From an uncultured Clostridia bacterium (GTDB taxonomy: Bacteria; Bacillota; Clostridia; Oscillospirales; Ruminococcaceae), in the NCBI GenBank assembly GCA_947177545.1, contig CAMWVF010000074.1, forward strand, positions 1 through 6,025: a stretch of 6,025 nucleotides of DNA. Reading direction: 5' to 3'. A program made the translations under genes and the position numbers. Below, in pieces: positions 1 through 5,340 of this stretch. Every line of letters starts with the position of its first letter. The stretch's first letter is position 1. The notes under the pieces are model-generated. The model did not search any database, was not told where the DNA came from, and saw nothing but the letters and a program-made list of their open reading frames with translations.

Positions 1-1
1 A

Positions 2-905
2 CGGCTTGATTTGTCCGACAAGGAAACCGCCAAAAAGCAGCTTATTGACAGCTTCGGAATGTCCTCCGCAAAAGTCGAGAAAATTATTTTTAAAGCGCAA
101 AAACAGAGCGTTGCAAAAAATCTGCTAAAAAAAGCGCGGGAGATAATTGTTTCGTCCTCCGATACTATTAAGCATTTATCACCAAAATCCAAATGCAACA
201 AAGGTCGCTACTCTCGAAACTTGGAACAAGCTGGGCAGGCTTGTGAACAAGGGCGAACACAGCATAGCCGTTTTCGGTGAGGACAGCAGGGCAAAGCACC
301 TTTTTGACATTACGCAAACCAACGGTAAGCGTATTCCCGAACTGTGGAAGCTGACGGAGGATTTATCCTTCGAGCTTACCGTTGCCATTAACAAAAAATA
401 CGGCAGGGACTGCAAAAACATTCAGGAAACCATTGCGGCGATGTCGGTGGATAATATCCGTTCGCATTTGTCGAAAATGATGTACGCGACGGGGCAGATG
501 AAGCTTACGGACAACGATTTGAAAACATATCAGCAGTCGGTTGTATCGGCGGTACGCTTTATGGTGTCGACCCGCTGTGAGCTTGGCAGCGATATGAAAA
601 TATCGGGCGGAATAAATCTTAACGCCGCGGATTTTTTCAAGGAAAAGCGCGACCTTGTGCGTTTTTGTACCATTGTGCAGAAATCTGCAAAGGATACCCT
701 GCTTGAAATGGAACGGGAAATTGTACAAATTATGAAGCAAAGGAGAGAAAAAATCAATGAATTACAGACTAAGCCCGACAGGGCAAATGCTGACAGAAAT
801 TCTGTACACGGAGGACAGCAGCGAGCAGAAACGCAGCAGGAAAAGTCAAAGAGAATGGTGCGAGGAAAAAGGAATACGGCGCAGTTCTTTAAGATATTGG
901 CTTGA
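2..905 (+). pseudogene. ArdC-like N-terminal domain of a conjugative-element protein, frameshifted and truncated
   Basis: The frame starting at position 2 encodes a helical N-terminal stretch (KKQLIDSFGM, then KAQKQSVAKNLLKKAREIIV) and is already open at the window edge, so the true start lies outside. After SSDTIK (~170) the reading must move to the frame of 147-905, which resumes with LLSIYHQNPNATKVATLETW, KLGRLVNKGEHSIAVF and ELWKLTEDLSFE. Asn-Pro-Asn-Ala-Thr followed by a Trp-containing helix and a Gly-Arg-x-Val-x-Lys-Gly-Glu turn is typical of ArdC-type N-terminal domains at the head of very large proteins of Clostridial conjugative elements; these domains are thought to bind single-stranded DNA. 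The original joined sequence probably read SDTIK-x-LLSIYHQNP, so a few bases are missing around 165-175. Element sequence ends at about 828; codons 829-905 read IS66 DNA in a wrong frame to a stop at 903-905. The downstream parts of such proteins are absent. Family assignment is by motif memory only. Confidence 0.7.
694..828 (+). repeat. 135-bp direct repeat, copy 1
   Basis: This segment starts at ATACCCTGCTTGAAAT and ends at the GAGCAG codons of the TnpV-like start. It matches 1856-1990 without gaps and with about 18 differences by eye (about 87% identity). It encodes TLLEMEREIVQIMKQRREK in the long frame, and the first 24 codons of a TnpV-like gene in another frame (ATG at 757). It forms the left border of the IS66 remnant. 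It is far too long and too diverged to be a target-site duplication, which is 8 bp in IS66. Confidence 0.9.
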
Positions 906-978
906 CCGATACGAGGACGTATTGATCGGCAAAGAAATAACCTTTGCGGAAGTTGTGGCAGGTGATGAAGAATGTTGA
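757..978 (+). CDS. tnpA: Chimeric ORF: TnpV-like N-terminus fused to the C-terminal part of IS66 TnpA
   Basis: A 73-residue ORF. Residues 1-24 (MNYRLSPTGQMLTEILYTED and four more) match the start of the TnpV-like ORF at 1919. From residue 25 on the sequence is IS66 TnpA: QREWCEEKGIRRSSLRYWLD is the helix-turn-helix end of this small accessory protein, followed by a short tail ending in ITFAEVVAGDEEC. IS66 TnpA proteins are normally around 100 residues, so roughly the first half is missing. The ATG is preceded by AAAGGAGA at a rather long spacing. The stop overlaps the tnpB start (ATGTTGA), the usual tnpA-tnpB coupling in IS66. The junction at about 828/829 is in frame, so a hybrid product could be made, but an intact TnpA function is unlikely. 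Confidence 0.72.
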   Translation: MNYRLSPTGQMLTEILYTEDSSEQKRSRKSQREWCEEKGIRRSSLRYWLDRYEDVLIGKEITFAEVVAGDEEC

Positions 979-1361
979 TTTTTAAACCATCCAAGGTATA
1001 TATCTCCTCTGCGAACGTTGATATGCGAAAATCAATAGATGGATTGTCAAGTATTGTAGAACAGAATTTCAAGCTTAGTCCCCTGTCGGACGCAATTTTC
1101 GTATTCCACAACCGTCATTGCGACAAAATCAAAATGCTCTATTGGGACGGTGACGGGTTCTATCTGCTGTACAAACGTATAGAGTATGGCAAATTTCATT
1201 TTCCTACGGTTATTGATTCAGATAAATATACAGTAACCAATGAAGAATTGAATTGGCTTCTGCACGGATTGCAGATCGAGAATATCCACAAGTATGAAAA
1301 GCTTAGAAAAGAAAAGCTTTCCACCGAAAAGAGTTTGTTTCAACATGGCATAATGTACTGA
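972..1361 (+). CDS. tnpB: IS66 family accessory protein TnpB (IS66 Orf2)
   Basis: A 129-residue protein with the full signature of IS66 Orf2/TnpB: VDMRKSIDGL at residues 16-25, AIFVFHNRHCDKIKMLYWDG at 41-60 running on into GFYLLYKRIE (62-71), FHFP (75-78), and LNWLLHGLQI at 93-102. Length is close to the family norm (about 115-120), with a short lysine-rich tail. TnpB is an accessory protein needed for transposition of IS66 elements, but its biochemical role is not well defined. The start overlaps the end of tnpA by 7 bp and AGGTG lies a few bases upstream. This is the only complete IS66 gene here; with TnpC broken it can act only in trans on related elements. Confidence 0.93.
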   Translation: MLIFKPSKVYISSANVDMRKSIDGLSSIVEQNFKLSPLSDAIFVFHNRHCDKIKMLYWDGDGFYLLYKRIEYGKFHFPTVIDSDKYTVTNEELNWLLHGLQIENIHKYEKLRKEKLSTEKSLFQHGIMY

Positions 1362-1386
1362 TTTCCACAATAAAATTCTACATTGG

Positions 1387-1412
1387 AAAAAGCCCGATTT
1401 TATGGGCTTTTT
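1387..1412 (+). terminator. Rho-independent terminator between tnpB and tnpC'
   Basis: AAAAAGCCC (1387-1395) and GGGCTTTTT (1404-1412) form a perfect 9-bp stem around an 8-nt loop (GATTTTAT). The stem ends in a T run and is followed by CTTGCTTTTT. It lies 26 bp after the tnpB stop. It should end the tnpA-tnpB transcript, and the flanking A run could let it work in both directions. Confidence 0.75.
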
Positions 1413-1413
1413 C

Positions 1414-1442
1414 TTGCTTTTTCCCTCAAAATACGGTATAAT
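1414..1442 (+). promoter_or_regulatory. Sigma-A type promoter for tnpC'
   Basis: TTGCTT (1414-1419) and a perfect TATAAT (1437-1442) are separated by 17 bp, immediately after the terminator hairpin and 37 bp before the tnpC start. This gives the transposase fragment, and now the chimeric gene, its own promoter separate from tnpA-tnpB. Confidence 0.7.
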
Positions 1443-1479
1443 TAAAATAGTAAAAAACAATTTTGAGGGAGTGAGTTTT

Positions 1480-2520
1480 ATGTCAGAAATGCCAACTTAT
1501 GAAGAACTTTTGGCGCAAAACAATTACCTCAAAAATCATGCAAAGTATCAGGCGACACAGCTTGCCGAAAAGGACAAAGAAATCAAGGAACTTAAAAAGC
1601 AGAACAAAGAACTTGAAATAAACTACAACTGGATATTGGAACAGTTGAAGCTTAGTAAACGTCAGAAATTCGGTTCTTCCGCAGAGAGCATTATTGACGG
1701 TTATGAACAGATAAACCTGTTTAACGAAGCTGAAGCTGAACGTACACCTTTTAAAGCCGAACCTACCGTTGAGGAAGTTGTCAGAAGGTCTTCTAAAAGT
1801 AAAAAGAAATCAATTAAAGACCGATATAAAAATCTTGAGGTAGAAGAAATAATTCATACCCTGCTTGAAATCGAACGGGAAATCGTACAAATAATGAAGC
1901 AAAGGAGAGAAAAGAGCAATGAATTACAGACTAAGCCCGACAGGACAGTATCTTCCCGAACTGGAGTACACGGAGGACAGCAGCGAACAGATAATGCTCC
2001 GCAAGCCCATAGGCAGATGGGGCAGAATGTGGCAGGAGTGGGTTCGAGCCGAGTACCCGACGGAAGTGCAGATATTCGTGACGGAGGGGCGGTGGCAGAT
2101 AATTCCGAGAATAATCGACAGAGAAGCGGAGAGCCGCTTTCTGGAACTGGACGAGCAGTACAGACAAGAAAATCCTCGTCCGCAGACGTTCTCGGAAATT
2201 TAGTCGTGGGAGAAAATGCGCCTGCTGACGATAGAGCACATGATTATGGAGGAAATAGTTTATCAGTTGAGGCTTTGATTGAGCGTTACAAAAATGCGGA
2301 TTTTAACCGCCGTCTTGACAGTTATGAAATTGCGGGGCGTATGCTTTATGAAGCTGAATATAATGAATTTAAAAGTGGCGCTATAGGCTTTTTCGATTGT
2401 TTTGAAGCGGATAAATATTCCGAAACGCAGGCAAGTGAAATTCGTGCTATCATAAAATCCGCACTTGAAAGCCGAGAAAAATCTCATGACTTTATCGACA
2501 TAAGCATGTCTATTTTTTAA
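1480..2520 (+). CDS. Chimeric ORF: IS66 transposase TnpC N-terminus fused to conjugative-element linker and C-terminal region
   Basis: A 346-residue ORF from the ATG at 1480, which has GAGGGAG about 9 bp upstream; the frame is open from 1402 but without a better start. Residues 1-125 are the N-terminus of IS66 TnpC: a Gln/Lys/Glu-rich leucine-zipper coiled coil (about 8-57), then LKLSKRQKFGSSAES (57-71), LFNEAEAE (80-87) and the lead-in LEVEEIIH (119-126) that normally precedes the CxxC zinc finger. There it switches to TLLEIEREIVQIMKQRREK, the same sequence as codons in the ArdC-like ORF. A hydrophilic Gly/Arg/Ser/Asp linker (about 148-260) with no evident fold follows, then a helical C-terminal segment (SVEALIERYKNADFNRRLDS, later EIAGRMLYEAEYNEFKSG) that I do not recognise. 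No DDE catalytic residues remain, so it is not a transposase. The promoter and ribosome site could still express the hybrid. Confidence 0.75.
   Translation: MSEMPTYEELLAQNNYLKNHAKYQATQLAEKDKEIKELKKQNKELEINYNWILEQLKLSKRQKFGSSAESIIDGYEQINLFNEAEAERTPFKAEPTVEEVVRRSSKSKKKSIKDRYKNLEVEEIIHTLLEIEREIVQIMKQRREKSNELQTKPDRTVSSRTGVHGGQQRTDNAPQAHRQMGQNVAGVGSSRVPDGSADIRDGGAVADNSENNRQRSGEPLSGTGRAVQTRKSSSADVLGNLVVGENAPADDRAHDYGGNSLSVEALIERYKNADFNRRLDSYEIAGRMLYEAEYNEFKSGAIGFFDCFEADKYSETQASEIRAIIKSALESREKSHDFIDISMSIF
1856..1990 (+). repeat. 135-bp direct repeat, copy 2
   Basis: Second copy of the segment at 694-828, in the same orientation and with the same 63-bp distance to the TnpV-like ATG (1919). The 5' half is nearly identical, and most differences cluster at 1943-1965 (TnpV codons 9-16). 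It begins inside codon 126 of the truncated IS66 transposase. Both copies sit in the same frame relative to the long ORF, so recombination between them would delete the IS66 remnant and leave a continuous ArdC-to-C-terminus frame. Confidence 0.9.
1919..2278 (+). pseudogene. tnpV: TnpV-like transposon protein with an internal amber codon
   Basis: The frame from the ATG at 1919 encodes MNYRLSPTGQYLPELEYTED, then KPIGRWGRMWQEWVR (29-43), FVTEGRWQIIPRIIDREAES (53-72), then a TAG at 2201-2203. The same frame continues SWEKMRLLTIEHMIMEEIVY and ends at TGA 2276-2278. The IG-(R/K)-(W/Y)-GR motif, the central basic helix, and a C-terminal W..M..L....EEIVY block match the plan of the small TnpV-type proteins of Clostridial transposons. 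The read-through length (118 amino acids plus the amber position) fits the family, while 94 residues would lack the last conserved block. The TAG could come from one T-to-A change in a TTG leucine codon. TnpV has no established biochemical role. AAAGGAGA lies upstream. The whole gene overlaps the chimeric ORF 1480-2520 in another frame. Confidence 0.6.
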
Positions 2521-2528
2521 TTCATTAA

Positions 2529-2764
2529 GACAGCGACTTAACTGAATTTGATGAAAAAAGATGGTCTATATATTCTATTAACAACACTCGCTCTATTATA
2601 CTTACTCATTACCTATTAAGTTTGTTTGGTGACATGAACGCGCCTATGGTAGCTTAATCTGCGAAAATGAACGCTATAATAAATCATGGGTGGCGTTCTA
2701 CTGTACGGGTCTGATGTCCAAAGAGGTAAATGTCTGCCCAATCAATGATTTCATTATAGCTTAA
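2529..2764 (+). pseudogene. Unrecognised degraded reading frame, probably frameshifted
   Basis: Two overlapping stop-bounded frames read like pieces of one globular protein. Frame A (2529-2657) gives DSDLTEFDEKRWSIYSINNT, then RSIILTHYLLSLFGDMN. Frame B (2633-2764) gives AYGSLICENERYNKSWVAFY, then CTGLMSKEVNVCPINDFIIA and a stop. Frame A loses sense about where frame B gains it (~2633-2645), as after a small indel. Neither has a convincing start codon or ribosome site. I do not recognise the family. Placement just after the element-derived ORF suggests more conjugative-element debris. Only the protein-like composition supports this. Confidence 0.35.
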
Positions 2765-2923
2765 ATATGAATACGTGTAATAGCCTGTTCAGTATCTTTT
2801 TATGTGCGGATTTTTGACAGGATTTTGTCGGTGATGTGGCAAACGGCCTGCGAAAATCCGAAGTAATACTTGCCGTATTGCAAGGTTTAAATTTGCTGCC
2901 ATGAATTTGAAAAAGTACGCAAT

Positions 2924-2944
2924 ACACCTCTGGGATAGGGGTGT
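2924..2944 (+). terminator. Possible terminator hairpin
   Basis: ACACCTC (2924-2930) pairs with GGGGTGT (2938-2944) with one G-U pair around a 7-nt loop. AT-rich sequence follows, with a T run at 2964-2969 that is rather distant, so termination efficiency is doubtful. Confidence 0.35.
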
Positions 2945-2999
2945 TTATACACATTTATATATCTTTTTTGATAATTATTGGTTAATAGAGGCATGATTT

Positions 3000-3030
3000 A
3001 ACCCCTTATCCGAGTAGGATATGGGGTTTT
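3000..3030. terminator. Hairpin with terminator features
   Basis: AACCCC (3000-3005) pairs with GGGGTT (3023-3028), and TATCC (3007-3011) with GGATA (3017-3021), around a 5-nt loop. One T-T mismatch separates the two stems, and a short TTTT follows on the plus strand. It lies 14 bp before a stronger terminator. Confidence 0.5.
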
Positions 3031-3041
3031 GCTACAAACTG

Positions 3042-3073
3042 AAGTCTGCTGTTTTTCACAGCAGACTTTTTTT
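3042..3073. terminator. Strong Rho-independent terminator, 3' side of the GH16 gene
   Basis: AAGTCTGCTGT (3042-3052) and ACAGCAGACTT (3058-3068) form a perfect 11-bp stem with a 5-nt loop. The plus strand continues into a 7-T run (3067-3073). It starts about 20 bp beyond the stop of the minus-strand GH16 gene. On the minus strand the stem is followed by CAGTTTG, a poorer U tract, so it probably acts in both directions and best on the plus strand, shielding the GH16 gene from transcription coming from the mobile zone. Confidence 0.75.
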
Positions 3074-3087
3074 ATATTTTGTGTGAA

Positions 3088-3885
3088 TTATTCTTCACGG
3101 TAAACCCTCACGTAATCTACTTTCATAAAGTCGGGGAGGTCTTTCGGGTCGGGCGTACCCGTCCAGCCGCCAGTTTCGGAGGTTATTTTCAGAAAAAGCG
3201 GTACTTCACACGTACCCAGCGCAGAGGCGTCGTCAGTACGCCATGTTTCGCTGCCGTCGGTGTAGAAAACGTACTCATCTTTATTCCACAAAAGTGCAAA
3301 GGTGTGGTACTCGCCGTCATAAATATCCGCCTTGCTGATGTTGCCGGAGGACTTGTGCGTTGCCCCGTAGCCGTCCCAGTTAAGGGTATTCTGAACTTCT
3401 CCGCTCTCAAGGTACGGGGTCTCCATAATGTCGATCTCAGTACCGTTCCTGCCGCCGTTTGTTTCATCGGAAACACTGTCGCCCATGAGCCAGAAAGCCG
3501 TCCAGTAGCCCGGGACGGTGTTCACCGTGCAGCGTATTTCAAAATAGCCGTAAGCCTGCTCGAATTTGCCGCGGGAGCGGATTCCGCTGCTTAAAAATCT
3601 GTCGGTTTTTTCGTCGTAGGACATTCCGATAACGAGGTTTCCCTCGCCGTCAAGATAGGACATACCGTTGTACCAGTAGTTGTTTAAGTCCTGTCGTTTT
3701 TGTTCGGGACACTGCTCCCATTTGGTGTCGTCAAGTTTGTCTCCCTCAAAATTGTCCTCGAAGGAAAGTGTATAATTTTTGCCCTCTATCTCAATATTTT
3801 TGTAAGCATCTTCAGCAGGAGGCTGCTGTTCCGCAGTCAGTATTGCAATTATTGCGGCAATTGCTGCCGAAATTTTTTTTAGCAT
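3088..3885 (-). CDS. Secreted glycoside hydrolase family 16 beta-glucanase (laminarinase/lichenase type)
   Basis: A 265-residue protein. Residues 1-18 form a short signal peptide (MLKKISAAIAAIIAILTA, likely cut before EQQ). The rest is one GH16 jelly-roll domain: YTLSFEDNFEG (38-48), SSGIRSRGKFEQAYGYFEIR (99-118), GYWTAFWLMG (126-135), the catalytic motif EIDIME at 150-155 (E150 predicted nucleophile, D152, E155 acid/base), LNWDGYGATHKS (168-179), and the last strands FMKVDYVRVY (253-262). The extra residue between Asp and the second Glu is the bulged motif of laminarinases and related GH16 enzymes, so endo-hydrolysis of beta-1,3 or mixed-linkage beta-glucan outside the cell is expected; exact specificity cannot be read. 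There is no carbohydrate-binding module, dockerin or anchor, and no Cys for a lipobox. GAGGTG lies 5 bp before the ATG. It follows the DUF4317 gene after 46 bp and may be co-transcribed. Confidence 0.93.
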   Translation of the reverse strand: MLKKISAAIAAIIAILTAEQQPPAEDAYKNIEIEGKNYTLSFEDNFEGDKLDDTKWEQCPEQKRQDLNNYWYNGMSYLDGEGNLVIGMSYDEKTDRFLSSGIRSRGKFEQAYGYFEIRCTVNTVPGYWTAFWLMGDSVSDETNGGRNGTEIDIMETPYLESGEVQNTLNWDGYGATHKSSGNISKADIYDGEYHTFALLWNKDEYVFYTDGSETWRTDDASALGTCEVPLFLKITSETGGWTGTPDPKDLPDFMKVDYVRVYREE

Positions 3886-3898
3886 AAAAGCACCTCGT

Positions 3899-3931
3899 TT
3901 TTTACAAATTTTACAGACAAATTTGTAAAAA
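3899..3931. repeat. Perfect 13-bp inverted repeat between the DUF4317 and GH16 genes
   Basis: TTTTTACAAATTT (3899-3911) and AAATTTGTAAAAA (3919-3931) are perfect complements around a 7-nt spacer. On the minus strand the structure begins directly after the DUF4317 stop and ends just before the GH16 ribosome site. With only two G-C pairs it would be a weak terminator or attenuator. Its symmetry also fits an operator for a dimeric repressor, or an RNA processing or stability site. Confidence 0.6.
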
Positions 3932-5065
3932 TCACTCCACTGTGGTGGTAAGTCCGTTTACCGAAATGCTTGGGTCGTCAAGGTCGATAACAAGACAGCG
4001 CCTGCCGCCGATAACGCTTGTGCGAACCTTTTCCGCAGCGTCCCTGCTGATATTTATGGTTATCTCGGGGGTGGACAGCACCACCTTGTTCTCCACAAGG
4101 TTTTCGGCGGTGAGACCGTCAGCCTCGCCCACTTTCTCCTTGAAAACGGCGGGGAGAGCGTCCAGCTTTTCGCTGCTTACCCCCGCGTCAAAAAGAATGT
4201 TGTGGAGCTTGTTGTCGTCTATCATTGGCAGCTCGGTCTCATTTTTTGAATTGTTCACAATGTCAGGATTTGCCTCGTTGACCTGTGTTATCACGGTGTT
4301 GCTGAGTTCCTCCGCAACAACATCTGTGAGAACCTGCTGAAAGGTCTCCTTTTCACGCTGAAAGGACATCACAAAATCGCAGCCGAGAACGTCCTCAACC
4401 ACTGAAATATTGGGCTTTTTGGGGGTTTTTGTGTAGTACATAACATTGTTCACATCGGGAGCGCGGTCGCTGAAAACAGGGTACAGAAAGCCGTCCGTGG
4501 GAGTGCGGCTGATTATCAGGTCGGTGTTGGCTTTTTTCACGATAGCGTTAGCCTCGCCGTCGAACATGAGACCGTCGTCTCCTGTGCAGACGGGGCAAAC
4601 CGCCGCTACTATAAAATTGTATTCGTCAGCAGCGTCGTCATAGGTCTCGTCGTTTTTGTCCTTGGTCATAATACTGTAGGAGCAGTAGCCGATTATCAGG
4701 GTGTACCCCATTTCATACTCCATGTTGTTGATAATTCTTGTGAGCAGCTTGTCATTGGCGACCTCGTCCTCAAGCTTGCCTTTCATAGCGGCGTACAGGA
4801 CGTTCTGCGCGCCGTCCTCGTCGTATTCCTCGCGTGGGAAACCGTACTCGGTGAGATTTTTTCCCACCCTGCCGCTAAGGACTTTTTTCAGTGACTCCAG
4901 CATTACCGCGCCCTCGTCCTCGGGAATGAGAGCGTACAGCTTATTGTCCTTGCAGCGGACGTTTTTCTGTGGGTCAACATATACCGACAGAATGTGATTA
5001 AGGGTAAAAAATCCGCTTGAATCGGTAAAATTCTTTTTTATTTCCGCTACTTCTTTTTTGTTCAT
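3932..5065 (-). CDS. DUF4317 family protein
   Basis: A 377-residue soluble protein with no signal peptide or membrane segment. It follows the DUF4317 plan seen in many Clostridia: the MNKKEVAEIKKNFT start, the LKKVLSGRVGKNL block (59-71), a KLEDE helix start (97-101), the VAAVCPVC strand (153-160), GFLYPVFSDRAPDVNNVMYY (the expected central motif, followed by TKTP), an FQQVL block, and a C-terminal domain with VVLSTPEITINI and VIGGRRCLVIDLDD. Length matches the family. The function is unknown; the highly acidic composition and compact two-part layout suggest a cytoplasmic protein. The start is preceded by AAAGGAAAGGAA about 8 bp upstream. The two Cys of CPVC could be chance. The GH16 gene follows on the same strand; the link between them may be only positional. 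Confidence 0.88.
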   Translation of the reverse strand: MNKKEVAEIKKNFTDSSGFFTLNHILSVYVDPQKNVRCKDNKLYALIPEDEGAVMLESLKKVLSGRVGKNLTEYGFPREEYDEDGAQNVLYAAMKGKLEDEVANDKLLTRIINNMEYEMGYTLIIGYCSYSIMTKDKNDETYDDAADEYNFIVAAVCPVCTGDDGLMFDGEANAIVKKANTDLIISRTPTDGFLYPVFSDRAPDVNNVMYYTKTPKKPNISVVEDVLGCDFVMSFQREKETFQQVLTDVVAEELSNTVITQVNEANPDIVNNSKNETELPMIDDNKLHNILFDAGVSSEKLDALPAVFKEKVGEADGLTAENLVENKVVLSTPEITINISRDAAEKVRTSVIGGRRCLVIDLDDPSISVNGLTTTVE

Positions 5066-5093
5066 ATGTATAATTCCTTTCCTTTAGAAAATT

Positions 5094-5251
5094 TTAATCG
5101 CTTATTTTTTCTATAATCGTTGTCAAATGCGGGTTCTCCCGCAGAACGCTGCTGTACCAAATACTGCCGTCCGGTTCAAGAATCTGCTGCTCTTTCAGGA
5201 CGGCAAATTCGTCCCCCACTCGTAAATATTTTTCAGCGTAAATTCGGACAT
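5094..5251 (-). pseudogene. Small unrecognised ORF remnant upstream of the DUF4317 gene
   Basis: A minus-strand frame ending at a TAA (5096-5094) reads VGDEFAVLKEQQILEPDGSI, then WYSSVLRENPHLTTIIEKIS and Asp, which looks like a real protein C-terminus. The frame has no start codon near its upstream stop (5261-5259). An ATG at 5251-5249 opens another frame, MSEFTLKNIYEWG, that joins the first if one G is added to the G5 run (5213-5217 on the plus strand). The likely ancestor is therefore a ~52-residue protein inactivated by a one-base change, or a frame decided by that homopolymer. I do not recognise the family. No clear Shine-Dalgarno precedes the ATG. Its last codons lie only 28 bp from the DUF4317 start. 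Confidence 0.4.
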
Positions 5252-5340
5252 GACCAAGTTACTATGGTCTGAAAAACAATCGTCAATATGACTCTGTTCA
5301 CCATTTCCAGTCGGACATAAAACGGGTCAGCTTTGTATCT

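Larger units (their letters stand above)
829..1855 (+). mobile_element. Truncated IS66-family insertion sequence (tnpA', tnpB, tnpC')
   Basis: The gene order tnpA-tnpB-tnpC and the protein motifs identify an IS66 element. Only about 1.03 kb remains. The left end with the tnpA start is missing, tnpC stops after about 125 codons just before its zinc-finger and DDE catalytic domains, and I see no terminal inverted repeats. Both breakpoints abut copies of one 135-bp conjugative-element repeat. The element therefore cannot move by itself. The arrangement fits recombination or deletion after insertion rather than a simple insertion. Confidence 0.85.
2765..3041. other. AT-rich stretch with hairpins and no gene
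   Basis: I find no convincing gene here. The only protein-like piece is a 28-codon tail at 2818-2904 (GDVANGLRKSEVILAVLQGL ... LLP, then stop) that follows an in-frame stop and lacks a start; it may be the end of a lost gene. Two hairpins (2924-2944 and 3000-3028) are listed separately. The stretch separates mobile debris from the resident GH16 gene. Confidence 0.5.

Noticed and set aside
530..1111. Minus-strand ORF of 193 codons
   Set aside because: It is the complement of the ArdC-like, tnpA and tnpB reading frames; it has no family-like sequence and crosses the IS66 junction.
694..1990. Flanking repeats as an IS66 target-site duplication
   Set aside because: IS66 duplicates 8 bp; these are 135 bp, about 13% diverged and contain coding sequence of another element.
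2633..2764. tRNA, tmRNA or other standard RNA gene in the 2520-3080 gap
   Set aside because: Hairpins such as GAACGC/GCGTTC (about 2667-2700) exist, but no cloverleaf, CCA end or known RNA core was found.
3079..3594. Plus-strand ORF of 171 codons
   Set aside because: Antisense of the GH16 gene, whose catalytic motif and full domain make the minus strand the coding one.
3942..4997. Several plus-strand ORFs rich in Ser/Thr/Leu
   Set aside because: Mirror frames of the DUF4317 gene; composition is typical of antisense reading and none has a ribosome site in context.
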